Assembly (NCBI GenBank): GCA_947446575.1
Contig: CANFHC010000021.1
Location: 1 to 51,717, forward strand
Source of the DNA: Bacteriovoracaceae bacterium
Lineage (GTDB): Bacteria; Bdellovibrionota; Bacteriovoracia; Bacteriovoracales; Bacteriovoracaceae
Length of the DNA stretch: 51,717 nucleotides
Direction: 5' to 3'
Shown piece after piece: positions 24,770 to 33,182 of this stretch. Every line of letters begins with the position of its first letter. Positions within the stretch are counted from its first letter, which is position 1. Position numbers and translations under genes: made by a program. A model generated the notes under the pieces. The model ran no database searches. It was given only the letters and a program-made list of their open reading frames with translations, and was not told the DNA's origin.

Positions 24770-25219
24770 TTACTTTTTTTCAGATCGAATTTCGTCATGA
24801 CGTATTTGCCCACCTTTGTGAGCAGCATCAGCAATCATTCCTGCACTTATAACATTTGTTAGAATCATTGCTGCAAAAATTTTGCTCTGGTAACCCTTTT
24901 GTAATTTATTCGCGATTAGCCAAGCTATTCCTAAAACAGCCGTCAGTTGAATTGCAATCATTGCTCTATCGGCAGCTTCTTCATGCTCATGGATCAATTC
25001 TTTTGTGACTAGGGGCTTATGTTCAACAATTTCTTCGGCACTATCGCCAGAATTGGCAACAATAAATGCTGTAATTGAACTTACCAACAGTAATCCAATG
25101 CCAACAGTTTTAATTTGATCTTTTTTACTAAACAACCCCCACACTAAAACCAACAATGCGAGAATGGTTCCTGCGATGGGAAAATGATTTAATGCTAAGT
25201 GTATTTGGGCTCCGGTCAT
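24770..25219 (-). CDS. DUF2231-like membrane protein
   Basis: 149 residues with four hydrophobic segments. The N-terminal QIHLALNHFPIAGTILAL matches the 'IHPxxVHFPIAL' start of DUF2231 membrane proteins, thought to bind heme; the C-terminal part has further His (AHKGGQIRH) and an acidic/His loop (ELIHEHEEAADRAM). First gene of the cluster with b561-like and YceI genes. Start supported by AGGAG seven bases upstream. A TATAAT on the minus strand at 25284-25289 may be its promoter -10, but the matching -35 is weak. Confidence 0.75.
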   Translation of the reverse strand: MTGAQIHLALNHFPIAGTILALLVLVWGLFSKKDQIKTVGIGLLLVSSITAFIVANSGDSAEEIVEHKPLVTKELIHEHEEAADRAMIAIQLTAVLGIAWLIANKLQKGYQSKIFAAMILTNVISAGMIADAAHKGGQIRHDEIRSEKK

Positions 25220-25357
25220 ATAACTCTCCTTTTTAGTTAAAAATTATGAATTAGTACTTACAATATTTCCATACGGCATATGCATTATAAGACACTATTT
25301 AGGTCATTGGCACTATGAATAACAAGCTAAAAAATGACAGCAGTCCACTAATATATA

Positions 25358-26419
25358 TCAAAAATCTAACCTTTCAGGGCGAGCTGAACTTTCAGCATTT
25401 TTTTTAGAAGATTTACTGAAGTAACTTCTAAAATGATTTCCTTCAGGAGAAAGTTGAATCCAATTTTCATCGATTGGAGATTCTTTTAAGCTCTTTAGTG
25501 TTTCAACTCTCCACTCAATATAATCAGCTTCGCTAAATTTATCAGCAATGGCCTGAATTACCAATCCCATCGTTTTGCGGTAATTAACTTCGACTAAAGG
25601 ATAAATTTTTAACTCACCATGATCTTCATAAACGAAAGAATCAATTTGAATATTAGAAGTGGCGCCCATTTCAAGATATTTCTGAGCAATTTCCGAAGTA
25701 ATTTTTTCTAAACCATTGAGAGAGTAAGTGAATTTTTCATAAATATATTTTTTGAATTTATCCACATTAGAGGAGCCGGCCCCACCTCTAAATCCTCCAA
25801 CTGAAGTATTAAAGTTTTCGACCATAAATTGTCTTTGGATATTACCATTTGAAATTTCAAAAGTTGTTCCAATATCAAAAATTCTATCAAAAACAGGTTC
25901 GAGTAGAACTTTTTCTGTGAGAATTTTTTCTAATGTCTCAGCATGAAGGTCACTTCTTTTAAATTGCACATGACCAATTCCACTAAAACTATGGGGACGT
26001 TTTATTATCCATTTTTCTCTTAATGGAAATTTTTCTAAGTGAGCGCGTAGATCACTTAAGTTTTCAATAATCGCACCTTCTGAAAAACCCCAATTATTTT
26101 CCAGAGCTATTTGAGCAGAAGTCAGTTTAGAATTTAAATTCTTTTCTATTTCTGGATCATGATGATGTCCCCACCAGAATTCATATTCTGTTGCCTTGGG
26201 ATTTAATTCTGGAATAGCAAAACCCAAGTGTTTTAAATCTTCTAAGTAAATTGGATCATAACCTTTTATATTTTTTAAGATCGATGGTTCTTTTTCGATG
26301 AGAAAAAAAATGTACTCAAACTCTCTAATAACTTTTTGACTTGATGGTGAATCTTCTTTGTAGTTCGGATCAAAAAGGGCCGCTTCATAGTCGAGATCGA
26401 CTTTGTAGGTTTTTACCAC
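25358..26419 (-). CDS. ATP-grasp-like enzyme of unknown substrate
   Basis: 353 residues, no signal peptide. The central part has the ATP-grasp pattern: KWIIKRPHSFSGIGHVQFKR (ATP-binding K140 and a glycine loop), VLLEPVF (E174) as adenine-region acid, and metal-binding IQIDSFVYED and LVEVNYRKT (E277) near residues 258-282. ATP-grasp enzymes ligate an acid to an amine through an acyl-phosphate, making peptides, cofactors or amino-acid conjugates. The N-terminal 100 residues include an odd FWWGHHHDPE segment. It overlaps the end of the DUF455 gene by 7 bp, so the two enzymes are translated together and may act in one pathway. Substrate not known. Confidence 0.78.
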   Translation of the reverse strand: MVKTYKVDLDYEAALFDPNYKEDSPSSQKVIREFEYIFFLIEKEPSILKNIKGYDPIYLEDLKHLGFAIPELNPKATEYEFWWGHHHDPEIEKNLNSKLTSAQIALENNWGFSEGAIIENLSDLRAHLEKFPLREKWIIKRPHSFSGIGHVQFKRSDLHAETLEKILTEKVLLEPVFDRIFDIGTTFEISNGNIQRQFMVENFNTSVGGFRGGAGSSNVDKFKKYIYEKFTYSLNGLEKITSEIAQKYLEMGATSNIQIDSFVYEDHGELKIYPLVEVNYRKTMGLVIQAIADKFSEADYIEWRVETLKSLKESPIDENWIQLSPEGNHFRSYFSKSSKKNAESSARPERLDF

Positions 26420-27228
26420 GATTTCCTATTGGTGACTTTAAAGTCATCGCGAAAAGCTTCCAATTGATCTAAGAAAGCATCATCGAAGCCTGCTCGAACT
26501 CTTGATGAGCGGTCAAAATGAATTCCTTTAGATCTCGCGGGAGTCATCACACCAGGAAGATGATTTGTAAAATACGTCCATAGATCAATATCTCTTCTCC
26601 ATAAATTGAGCCAATGGACACCAAGAGCAACATGTGAAATTTCATCTTGAAAAACTATATCCATAATTTTTGCTGTCTCGAAATCTTCAACATCTAAAAA
26701 AGACTTTCCATAAAATTGTGCAAAATCTAAATTGGCAGATTCAAAAATCATCGCCATTGCACAATGAAAATGAGTTGGAGTTTTTAATTTATCCATTGAA
26801 CGCCAGAAAAAATCATTGAGAGGAAAATCCCCCAACTCAATTCCAAAATCTTTCATGCGGTTCATATATAGCTTCAGATGCTTTTGTTCATCTTGAATTG
26901 TTCTTACTAACCCTTTTTTCATTTGCAGTATTTCAGGAGTTGTATCGGGATAAATTAAAAGGGCCGCGGCCATCATTTCTATTGCCAGTAATTCATGATT
27001 GGCAAAAAAATGCAGGGCCAATCCTCTTTTTTCTTCTAAGTGAAAACTTGTATTACGAGGGAATTTAACTTGCTCATTGTTAAACTCTAACCTTGAAGTC
27101 CTGCCGGGATTAACCGGCAGCTCATATGGTCTTAAATTTTCTGTGTATTCAATATTTTTAAGAGGAATGAGTTTATCTTCTAAATTCGTTCCTTCTAAAA
27201 GAATGCGGGCATATTCACAGTAGTGCAT
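26413..27228 (-). CDS. Ferritin-like di-iron protein, DUF455 family
   Basis: 271 residues, soluble. A four-helix ferritin-like bundle with a repeated Glu/ExxH pattern: HELLAIE (E79/E84), IQDEQKH (E114 and H117), FESANLD (E163) and QDEISH (E196 and H199), the ligand set expected for a carboxylate-bridged di-iron centre. DUF455 has no well-established reaction; related di-iron enzymes hydroxylate or oxidise substrates. The gene lies 3 bp after the helicase stop and overlaps the ATP-grasp gene, so all three form one operon. The pairing of a di-iron oxidase-like protein with an ATP-grasp ligase suggests a small-molecule or peptide modification pathway (inference). Confidence 0.85.
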   Translation of the reverse strand: MHYCEYARILLEGTNLEDKLIPLKNIEYTENLRPYELPVNPGRTSRLEFNNEQVKFPRNTSFHLEEKRGLALHFFANHELLAIEMMAAALLIYPDTTPEILQMKKGLVRTIQDEQKHLKLYMNRMKDFGIELGDFPLNDFFWRSMDKLKTPTHFHCAMAMIFESANLDFAQFYGKSFLDVEDFETAKIMDIVFQDEISHVALGVHWLNLWRRDIDLWTYFTNHLPGVMTPARSKGIHFDRSSRVRAGFDDAFLDQLEAFRDDFKVTNRKSW

Positions 27229-27231
27229 AAA

Positions 27232-29907
27232 TTATTTTTTGGATTTTCCTTGAAATTTTCTTTTCTTAGAAGGTTTACCTTGTCTGAAATCTTTATTAGT
27301 TGATCCAACTGCCGAGGCCAAGTGAGATTGTCTCTCTCCTGGTTTTGCACCTGGTTTCCCTGGTGGACCACTACGTCTTGGAAATGGGCGTCTTGTAAAA
27401 CGTCTTTGTTGAAAACATTCATCACATATAGGAAACTTAGCTCCATCCGCGAGTTTTGCTCCACAACTTGAACATGTCGGAGTGATCTTATCAGACAAGA
27501 GTGTATTTAATTTTTCAATGGCTAGTAATTTATTTTCTAAAAGATCAGATTCTTCAAACTCAAAATTTTTATTATTAAAGTGTCGAGCAAGCCATTGATA
27601 AAGCTCTACACATTTAATAGTAGTTTCAAGATAATCAATTTCACTAGAAGTATGATTTATGTGCTCGTTTGGAATGATTTCACTTGAGACATATTTTTTT
27701 AAGATCCAAACATAATACTGAACGTGTTCCAATAAACCTAAGTTAACAGGCGCACAAGCGAATCCAAAAATTTCAGCAGAAGATAAAACATTATTATGAT
27801 CGATATCTTCAACTGTTTCAGCGAGCTCAATCATTTCTTTTAGATCAACACAATAAAATGGCTTCGTAAAAGTCATGGTATTGAAGAGTCTTAAAAATTC
27901 TGCCAGTTTTAAAATTGGAAGATTGTTTGAAGAAAGTGCATTGTTAACTTTTGTAAAAATATCTAAATCTGGACCGACCATACTTTGTGTTTGTTGATCG
28001 AGAGTTGATTCAAGAGCGTGCTGAATATCTGTTAAACCTTCTTCTACTTTTTGCAAACATGTCACAGAGCCCACTGGAAAGCGTTGGAATCTTCCAGCTC
28101 GCCCAGCAATTTGCTTAATCTCACTAACTGTAATTTGATGTTCTTGAGAATTAATATGTTTTGTAAGTGTTGAAAAAACAATTCTCTTTATTGGTAAGTT
28201 CATCCCCATTGAAATGGCATCTGTACTTACAATAACGTCTGTTATTCCTTTATCAAATTTGCGGGCCTGTTCACGGCGAACTTCCGGAGAGAGCATTCCA
28301 TAAATAATAGAAACTTTAAAACCAACTTGTTCTAAATCGTATTTATACTTTAGAGCGTTTCTTCTTGAGAAAACTATTAAAGCATCACTTTTTTGGAGTT
28401 GAGACAATGTTATTGGACGATCTTCTACATGCAGCTCAGTCATGCGCTCGTATTTTTTTACTTCTAATTCATCACCACAAAGTTCAACAATTTGTTTTAC
28501 TAAATCAAAAACTGAACCATCTCCGCAAACATGAACTTCGATAGCATGTAAATTCACTAGGGCGCGAGTCCAGGCCCACCCTCTTTGCTTGTCTGTAATC
28601 ATTTGAATTTCATCGATCACAGCGCATGAGAATTCTTCATTTAATTTTGCCATTTCAATAGTAGACGAATAATGAGTTGCATTTTCAACTTCAATGACTT
28701 CTTCACCAGTAAGCAGTGTTGTCTTTACACCTTTGGTATTCATCGTATCGTATAATTCAGCGGCAAGAAGTCTAAGTGGAGCTAGGTAACAACCTTTTCT
28801 CGCTTTAACTAATGCTTCAATCGCATGATAAGTCTTACCAGAGTTGGTAGGCCCCATATGATAAATAATCTTACGAGGAATTTTTCTTGCATGCGAGTGA
28901 ATCCAAAATTGTCCTAAATACTCTTGAAGAATATTAGAGGAAATATCTTTTCGTTTTAGAATTAGAATAGATTTAATTAATTTTTTAAATTCTGCTTCAA
29001 GATATTTTTCATTTCGCCAAATATTACTAGAGAGTTGTTTAAAAAATCGCGTGTACTCTTCGTCGCTCACGAGATCAATTGAAAGACTTTGATCACTTAA
29101 TTGTTTGTGAAAAAACAAAATAAGATTTTGAGAATGTCTGTGGGCAATCTCTCCAGGGTAAGTAAAGGTCTCTTCGCTTAAAGCTTTAATCTGAGCCTCA
29201 AGACGGTTCAGAGAAGACTTTTTTAACTTGAATTGAACTTGTTGAAATTTTCTATCTAAAACTTTTAATAAGTTTTGATAGTGATTGTTAACCGCTGCAA
29301 TTCCTTTATCGACTTGAGTTGTGATTTGTTCTTCAATTTTAGCTTTCGTGTCGTTAATGGCCTCGACGCATTCGTCGTAAACTACTTCGCGCACTCTTGT
29401 CCTGAAATCAGCCAAACAAGCAACACACTGACAAGTTAGGTTTACGGATTTGAAATCTAAATTGAAATGTTCTTTAACCAAATTTTGAGTTTCAGTGTGA
29501 TTTTTTTCTTTATCATCACTCCATTTTTTCAAAACAGCGCAATGCAAATCGAGGACTGCTGGATTTAATCCACCGTCTTGACCAAAATAAAAAATTTCTT
29601 TTTCTGGCATTAAACAATCATCTACAAAGATAAGTGAGATGACGTTGTCTCTTTGAAGAAATTCAAAAAAATTAACATATTCTGTATTGAAGACTGAAAC
29701 GAGAGAGGGATTACGTTTAAAATTATTCCAAAGTTGAGTTTGTGTTTTTTCAACAAAATTTAAAACAATACCTGCATCTTCAATTGTTCGAAGATAATCA
29801 TCGTTTTCAGCAAAAGAGTGAATTTTGATTAAAGTTTTTCTTTCGGTATCTAAAAAATTGCGAATGCTTGTGTAATCTGGGAGGGCGGGAAAATCAGTCG
29901 TACTCAC
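27232..29907 (-). CDS. Suv3-like RNA helicase with C-terminal zinc ribbon
   Basis: 891 residues from GTG 29907 (AAGGA upstream). The helicase core (about 345-690) is that of the mitochondrial/alphaproteobacterial Suv3 family: YHMGPTNSGKTYHAIEA (Walker A at 352-359), YLAPLRLLAAELYD, TGEEV, CAVIDEIQM (DEIQ box), VIVSTDAISMGMNLP, and QIAGRAGRF. It unwinds RNA and in mitochondria feeds RNA to a degradosome exonuclease. Extras: a ~340-residue N-terminal region with a Cys motif (LTCQCVACLADF), a C-terminal four-Cys ribbon (CSSCGAK...CDEC, near 835-850), and a basic Arg/Gly/Pro-rich tail probably binding RNA. Promoter candidate at 29941-29970. Confidence 0.92.
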   Translation of the reverse strand: MSTTDFPALPDYTSIRNFLDTERKTLIKIHSFAENDDYLRTIEDAGIVLNFVEKTQTQLWNNFKRNPSLVSVFNTEYVNFFEFLQRDNVISLIFVDDCLMPEKEIFYFGQDGGLNPAVLDLHCAVLKKWSDDKEKNHTETQNLVKEHFNLDFKSVNLTCQCVACLADFRTRVREVVYDECVEAINDTKAKIEEQITTQVDKGIAAVNNHYQNLLKVLDRKFQQVQFKLKKSSLNRLEAQIKALSEETFTYPGEIAHRHSQNLILFFHKQLSDQSLSIDLVSDEEYTRFFKQLSSNIWRNEKYLEAEFKKLIKSILILKRKDISSNILQEYLGQFWIHSHARKIPRKIIYHMGPTNSGKTYHAIEALVKARKGCYLAPLRLLAAELYDTMNTKGVKTTLLTGEEVIEVENATHYSSTIEMAKLNEEFSCAVIDEIQMITDKQRGWAWTRALVNLHAIEVHVCGDGSVFDLVKQIVELCGDELEVKKYERMTELHVEDRPITLSQLQKSDALIVFSRRNALKYKYDLEQVGFKVSIIYGMLSPEVRREQARKFDKGITDVIVSTDAISMGMNLPIKRIVFSTLTKHINSQEHQITVSEIKQIAGRAGRFQRFPVGSVTCLQKVEEGLTDIQHALESTLDQQTQSMVGPDLDIFTKVNNALSSNNLPILKLAEFLRLFNTMTFTKPFYCVDLKEMIELAETVEDIDHNNVLSSAEIFGFACAPVNLGLLEHVQYYVWILKKYVSSEIIPNEHINHTSSEIDYLETTIKCVELYQWLARHFNNKNFEFEESDLLENKLLAIEKLNTLLSDKITPTCSSCGAKLADGAKFPICDECFQQRRFTRRPFPRRSGPPGKPGAKPGERQSHLASAVGSTNKDFRQGKPSKKRKFQGKSKK

Positions 29908-29940
29908 TAAAGGTTTTTCCTTTTTAAGGTTATACGACTG

Positions 29941-29970
29941 ATTATATCTGATAAATTTCTATTGGTCTAA
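29941..29970 (-). promoter_or_regulatory. Candidate promoter of the helicase operon
   Basis: Minus strand: perfect -10 TATAAT (29941-29946), 18-bp spacer and a weak -35-like TTAGAC (29965-29970), about 34 bases upstream of the GTG start. Confidence 0.4.
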
Positions 29971-31182
29971 CTATCTATCTAATTCAACAATGTACGCTAG
30001 CGCCATTTTAGCAAACTTAATCGCGTGAGTTGCATTATTGTTTGACACATTCAAAGTATCGTTTGCTGTATGAATATTGTGATTCATTGTATCCATAGTT
30101 GCTTCAAACGGCATTGATGCTGGGTAACCTTGAGTGTGCCATGAAGCATGGTCAGAACACCCGTAGCCACATTTGTCATATCCCCATTTAATTCCTGGGA
30201 CGTAACGGTCAATAATTGCACCGACAAATTTATTTTGTTGATCGTTAGTATAATCTTGCATTAATACAATATCGAAATCCGGACTTCCTTTAAAGTTTGT
30301 CATATCTAATTGCATGACACCGATAATATTTTCATTTCTTTTTTTGAAATCAGCAGCAATTTCTTTTGAACCTAACAGACCAACTTCTTCTGCTGCATAG
30401 GCCATAAACTTTAGGGTTTTTTGCGGTTGGTATGAATTATCAACAAGTGTTCTGATAACTTCAGTAACCGTTGAGATACCAGATGCATTATCATCAGATC
30501 CCGGTGCGCGAGCTGAAGAGCCTCCCATGTATCCATTGATTGAATCTTGGTGACCACCTAAGACGATCGTTTCATTGGATTGACCTTTAATTGTTAGGAT
30601 AATTGAAGGTTGATCCCATTTTGAATGAGGAAAATATTCAACCGTTGCGTCGGTTCTATTTTTTACTAGTGAAGTCCAAGTATCTTTGATGAAAGCTGCT
30701 GATTTTTTCCCAAACTCGCCTTTATAGTAACGGTTTTGAAATGCTGAGATCTGAGTGATTGTTGCAAAAATATTTTCTGCTTTCATTTGTTCAATCATTG
30801 GTGTCACGATTGCTTCTTGATCTATTTTGTAAGATACGAATGAATTGTTTTTCGCATAAAATTTTTCTTCGTTAGAGTTTAACAAATTTTGAGCATCTGT
30901 TTCATCATCGTGAAGCATGAAGCCTCCGCAACGTTTGAAATCTTTATGCATAAGCATTGAAAGCCACGGGAGAGCGTCTTCATCAATTTTTAAAACACTG
31001 ATACCATCAGTAGTTTGTACTTCTTCAACTCTTGATCCAAACTTTTTTTCTGTGTACTTTAGAGCATCGCTATCGATAGAGATAAAGACTTTCTTCTCTT
31101 GTACTGGTTGAGCTGCATTGACTGAAAAAGCTGAAACTAAAATAAGTCCTGCTACCAGTGAGTTTAATGTTTTGATTTTCAT
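29971..31182 (-). CDS. Secreted M28-family zinc aminopeptidase (leucyl aminopeptidase type)
   Basis: 403 residues with a signal peptide (NSLVAGLILVSAFSVNA, cleavage about residue 24) and a pro-region to about 120. The catalytic domain matches the Vibrio/Aeromonas leucine aminopeptidase: zinc ligands H211 (LGGHQDS), D230 (PGSDDNASG), E266 (AEEVGLLGS, E265 general base), D293 (LDMTN) and H371 (NIHTANDTL); the Cys pair C338 and C342 matches its disulfide. It removes N-terminal residues from peptides outside or in the periplasm, probably feeding the peptide importer. The gene is intact. Confidence 0.94.
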   Translation of the reverse strand: MKIKTLNSLVAGLILVSAFSVNAAQPVQEKKVFISIDSDALKYTEKKFGSRVEEVQTTDGISVLKIDEDALPWLSMLMHKDFKRCGGFMLHDDETDAQNLLNSNEEKFYAKNNSFVSYKIDQEAIVTPMIEQMKAENIFATITQISAFQNRYYKGEFGKKSAAFIKDTWTSLVKNRTDATVEYFPHSKWDQPSIILTIKGQSNETIVLGGHQDSINGYMGGSSARAPGSDDNASGISTVTEVIRTLVDNSYQPQKTLKFMAYAAEEVGLLGSKEIAADFKKRNENIIGVMQLDMTNFKGSPDFDIVLMQDYTNDQQNKFVGAIIDRYVPGIKWGYDKCGYGCSDHASWHTQGYPASMPFEATMDTMNHNIHTANDTLNVSNNNATHAIKFAKMALAYIVELDR

Positions 31183-31326
31183 AATCGTTTCCTAGTTTTT
31201 GTAATCATCCGTGATCCTAAAATTGTCAGGAAAATTTTACGATTTGTCTAATTTTCTGTCCTTTTCTCTTCTTACTTCTTAGAATAATTCTAGTCATCTC
31301 TTATTAAACATTTGGAGCTACCATCT

Positions 31327-32313
31327 ATGATCTCAACATGGCTTACTAAAACTTTCGATATCAAATACCCCATTATTCTTGCCCCGATGTTCTTAGTATC
31401 GAACAATAAAATGTTAATTGAAGCTTATAAAAACGGAATCATAGGCTGTATTCCGGCCCTTAATTACAGATCTCCAGAAGAATTAGAAGTTGCAATGAAA
31501 GAATTGAAAATAAAATGCGACGGAAAATTCGGCGTTAATCTCATAGTAAATAAGTCAAATATTCACCTAGGAAAACAACTCAAAGTTTTGGAAAAAAACC
31601 CACCGGCATTTGTCATAACGTCCCTTGGATCCCCCGAAGAAACGATAAAATTATTAAAACCTCTTGGTGTAAAAGTTTTTTGTGATGTCGTCGATGTTGA
31701 ATATGCAATAAAAGTTGAAAAACTTGGGGCAGATGCCTTAATTGCTGTCAATTCTGGGGCCGGAGGACATGCTGGAAATATTGCTCCTTCAATTTTAGTG
31801 CCGATGTTAAAAGAGCACTGCAAAATTCCAGTTATTTCTGCAGGGGGTGTTGGAACAGGTGCAAGTCTGCTTTCAAATATTGCGCTAGGGGCAGAAGGTG
31901 TTTCTATAGGATCACCGTTTATTGCAACAACTGAATCAGGGGTTTCTCAAGAATACAAACAAGCAGTCGTAGATTATGGAGCTGAAGATATCGTGATGTC
32001 GTCTAAAATATCAGGTTCACCTTGCTCAGTTATCCAAACTCCATACGTAAAAAAAATCGGTGTCGATCAAAATTTCTTAGAATCTTTTTTAAGCCAGAAT
32101 AAAACGGCTAAAAAATATGTCAAAATGCTCACATATTACAAAGGAATGAAGGCCATTGAAAATGCCGCATTCGCAGCTACTTATAAAACCGTTTGGGTCG
32201 CAGGTCCTTCTATTGAATTTGTTCATAAAATTGAATCAACACAAAGTATAATCGAGCGAATTATCAACGAATATAAAACTGCATACGCTGACCTCTGCAA
32301 GCGACATTCCTAG
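31327..32313 (+). CDS. Nitronate monooxygenase (2-nitropropane dioxygenase) family protein
   Basis: 328 residues from ATG 31327, chosen for GGAG nine bases upstream rather than the TTG at 31312. FMN-dependent TIM barrel: KYPIILAPMF opening, VNSGAGGHAGNIAP (flavin/substrate loop with the conserved His), PVISAGGVGTGASL, and GAEGVSIGSPFIATTES (phosphate binding). Family members oxidise nitronates such as propionate-3-nitronate, or act as FabK-like enoyl-ACP reductases; FabK is less likely because the loop with GGHxG is monooxygenase-like. The gene stands alone. Confidence 0.88.
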   Translation: MISTWLTKTFDIKYPIILAPMFLVSNNKMLIEAYKNGIIGCIPALNYRSPEELEVAMKELKIKCDGKFGVNLIVNKSNIHLGKQLKVLEKNPPAFVITSLGSPEETIKLLKPLGVKVFCDVVDVEYAIKVEKLGADALIAVNSGAGGHAGNIAPSILVPMLKEHCKIPVISAGGVGTGASLLSNIALGAEGVSIGSPFIATTESGVSQEYKQAVVDYGAEDIVMSSKISGSPCSVIQTPYVKKIGVDQNFLESFLSQNKTAKKYVKMLTYYKGMKAIENAAFAATYKTVWVAGPSIEFVHKIESTQSIIERIINEYKTAYADLCKRHS

Positions 32314-32405
32314 AGCTTGCGTCCTGTATGCCGACTATATCTGTTGGTATATTTATGGCCCCGGCACTATCTCCCATGGGAAATAAACTCTCTAGCTTGG
32401 TGAGT

Positions 32406-32433
32406 TTGAATAAAGATAGGACCATACTATAAT
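32406..32433 (+). promoter_or_regulatory. Promoter of the 32493 gene
   Basis: -35-like TTGAAT (32406-32411), 16-bp spacer and a perfect -10 TATAAT (32428-32433), giving a 5' leader of about 52 nt. Confidence 0.6.
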
Positions 32434-32492
32434 AGAATGAGGAGCTAACATTAGGACTTCCAGGATGATGTCCCTATTGGTTAGATAAGAGT

Positions 32493-33182
32493 ATGAGAAC
32501 TATCTTGCTACTCGCTCAGATCACCTTTTTATTCATTCTCAATGTTGGGGCTAAAACTCGCGTTGTTCAAAAAAGTGCACTTCAAAATAATGAAATTAAA
32601 TTCCTCGATCTAAAATTAAAAAAAGAATTAAGCGATAAAAAACTCTCCCCTCAAAAAAAATACACCCTGGCCATATTGGCTGCGAGAGAATTAAAGCAAC
32701 TTAACAATCACGAAAAGGCTTTGGAATTTTATCAAATAGCCAAAGATATCAAAGTTGATGAAAATAAAACGGAAGTTCAACTCGCTTTTTCTAAAAAACA
32801 CGCAGCTAGCAACTCTGTCTTTTTTTACGAAGTTAATTTAAAAACATTATTAAAAAACAAGACTTATGAGCGTGCTCTTTTAAGTATGGATCCAGAAAAA
32901 TTAAATGATCCTGAAAACATCAAATATAAAATTGTTTATGATATGCTTAATGTGAAAATAAAAAAACGTTCTGTTAAAAAACTTTATTGCTTCGATGACT
33001 TTCAAAAAAATCCTGAAGATTATCAATATTCAAACTTACTCTGTGACCTTTTGGTTGACTATATTCGTGACGGGAAAATTGGAAATGATCATATCAAAAT
33101 TGTAGAAGAATATTTTTTTAAACATGATTTAAAAGAGCGATATCTTCTTCAGCTGGCCAAGGAAATAAAGTCGACTCTTTAA
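32493..33182 (+). CDS. Exported helical (TPR-like) protein of unknown function
   Basis: 229 residues; signal peptide (ILLLAQITFLFILNVGA) then Lys-rich helices. KYTLAILAARELKQLNNHEKALEFYQIAKDI looks like a TPR pair; the rest is not assignable. Probably periplasmic. It converges with the transglutaminase/barrel gene, and the two stop codons share the palindrome TTAA at 33179-33182. No relative recognised. Confidence 0.78.
   Translation: MRTILLLAQITFLFILNVGAKTRVVQKSALQNNEIKFLDLKLKKELSDKKLSPQKKYTLAILAARELKQLNNHEKALEFYQIAKDIKVDENKTEVQLAFSKKHAASNSVFFYEVNLKTLLKNKTYERALLSMDPEKLNDPENIKYKIVYDMLNVKIKKRSVKKLYCFDDFQKNPEDYQYSNLLCDLLVDYIRDGKIGNDHIKIVEEYFFKHDLKERYLLQLAKEIKSTL

Noticed and set aside
32314-32492. 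Possible riboswitch in front of the 32493 gene
   Set aside because: No match to a known class; the promoter at 32406 leaves only about 52 nt of leader, too short for the elements considered.
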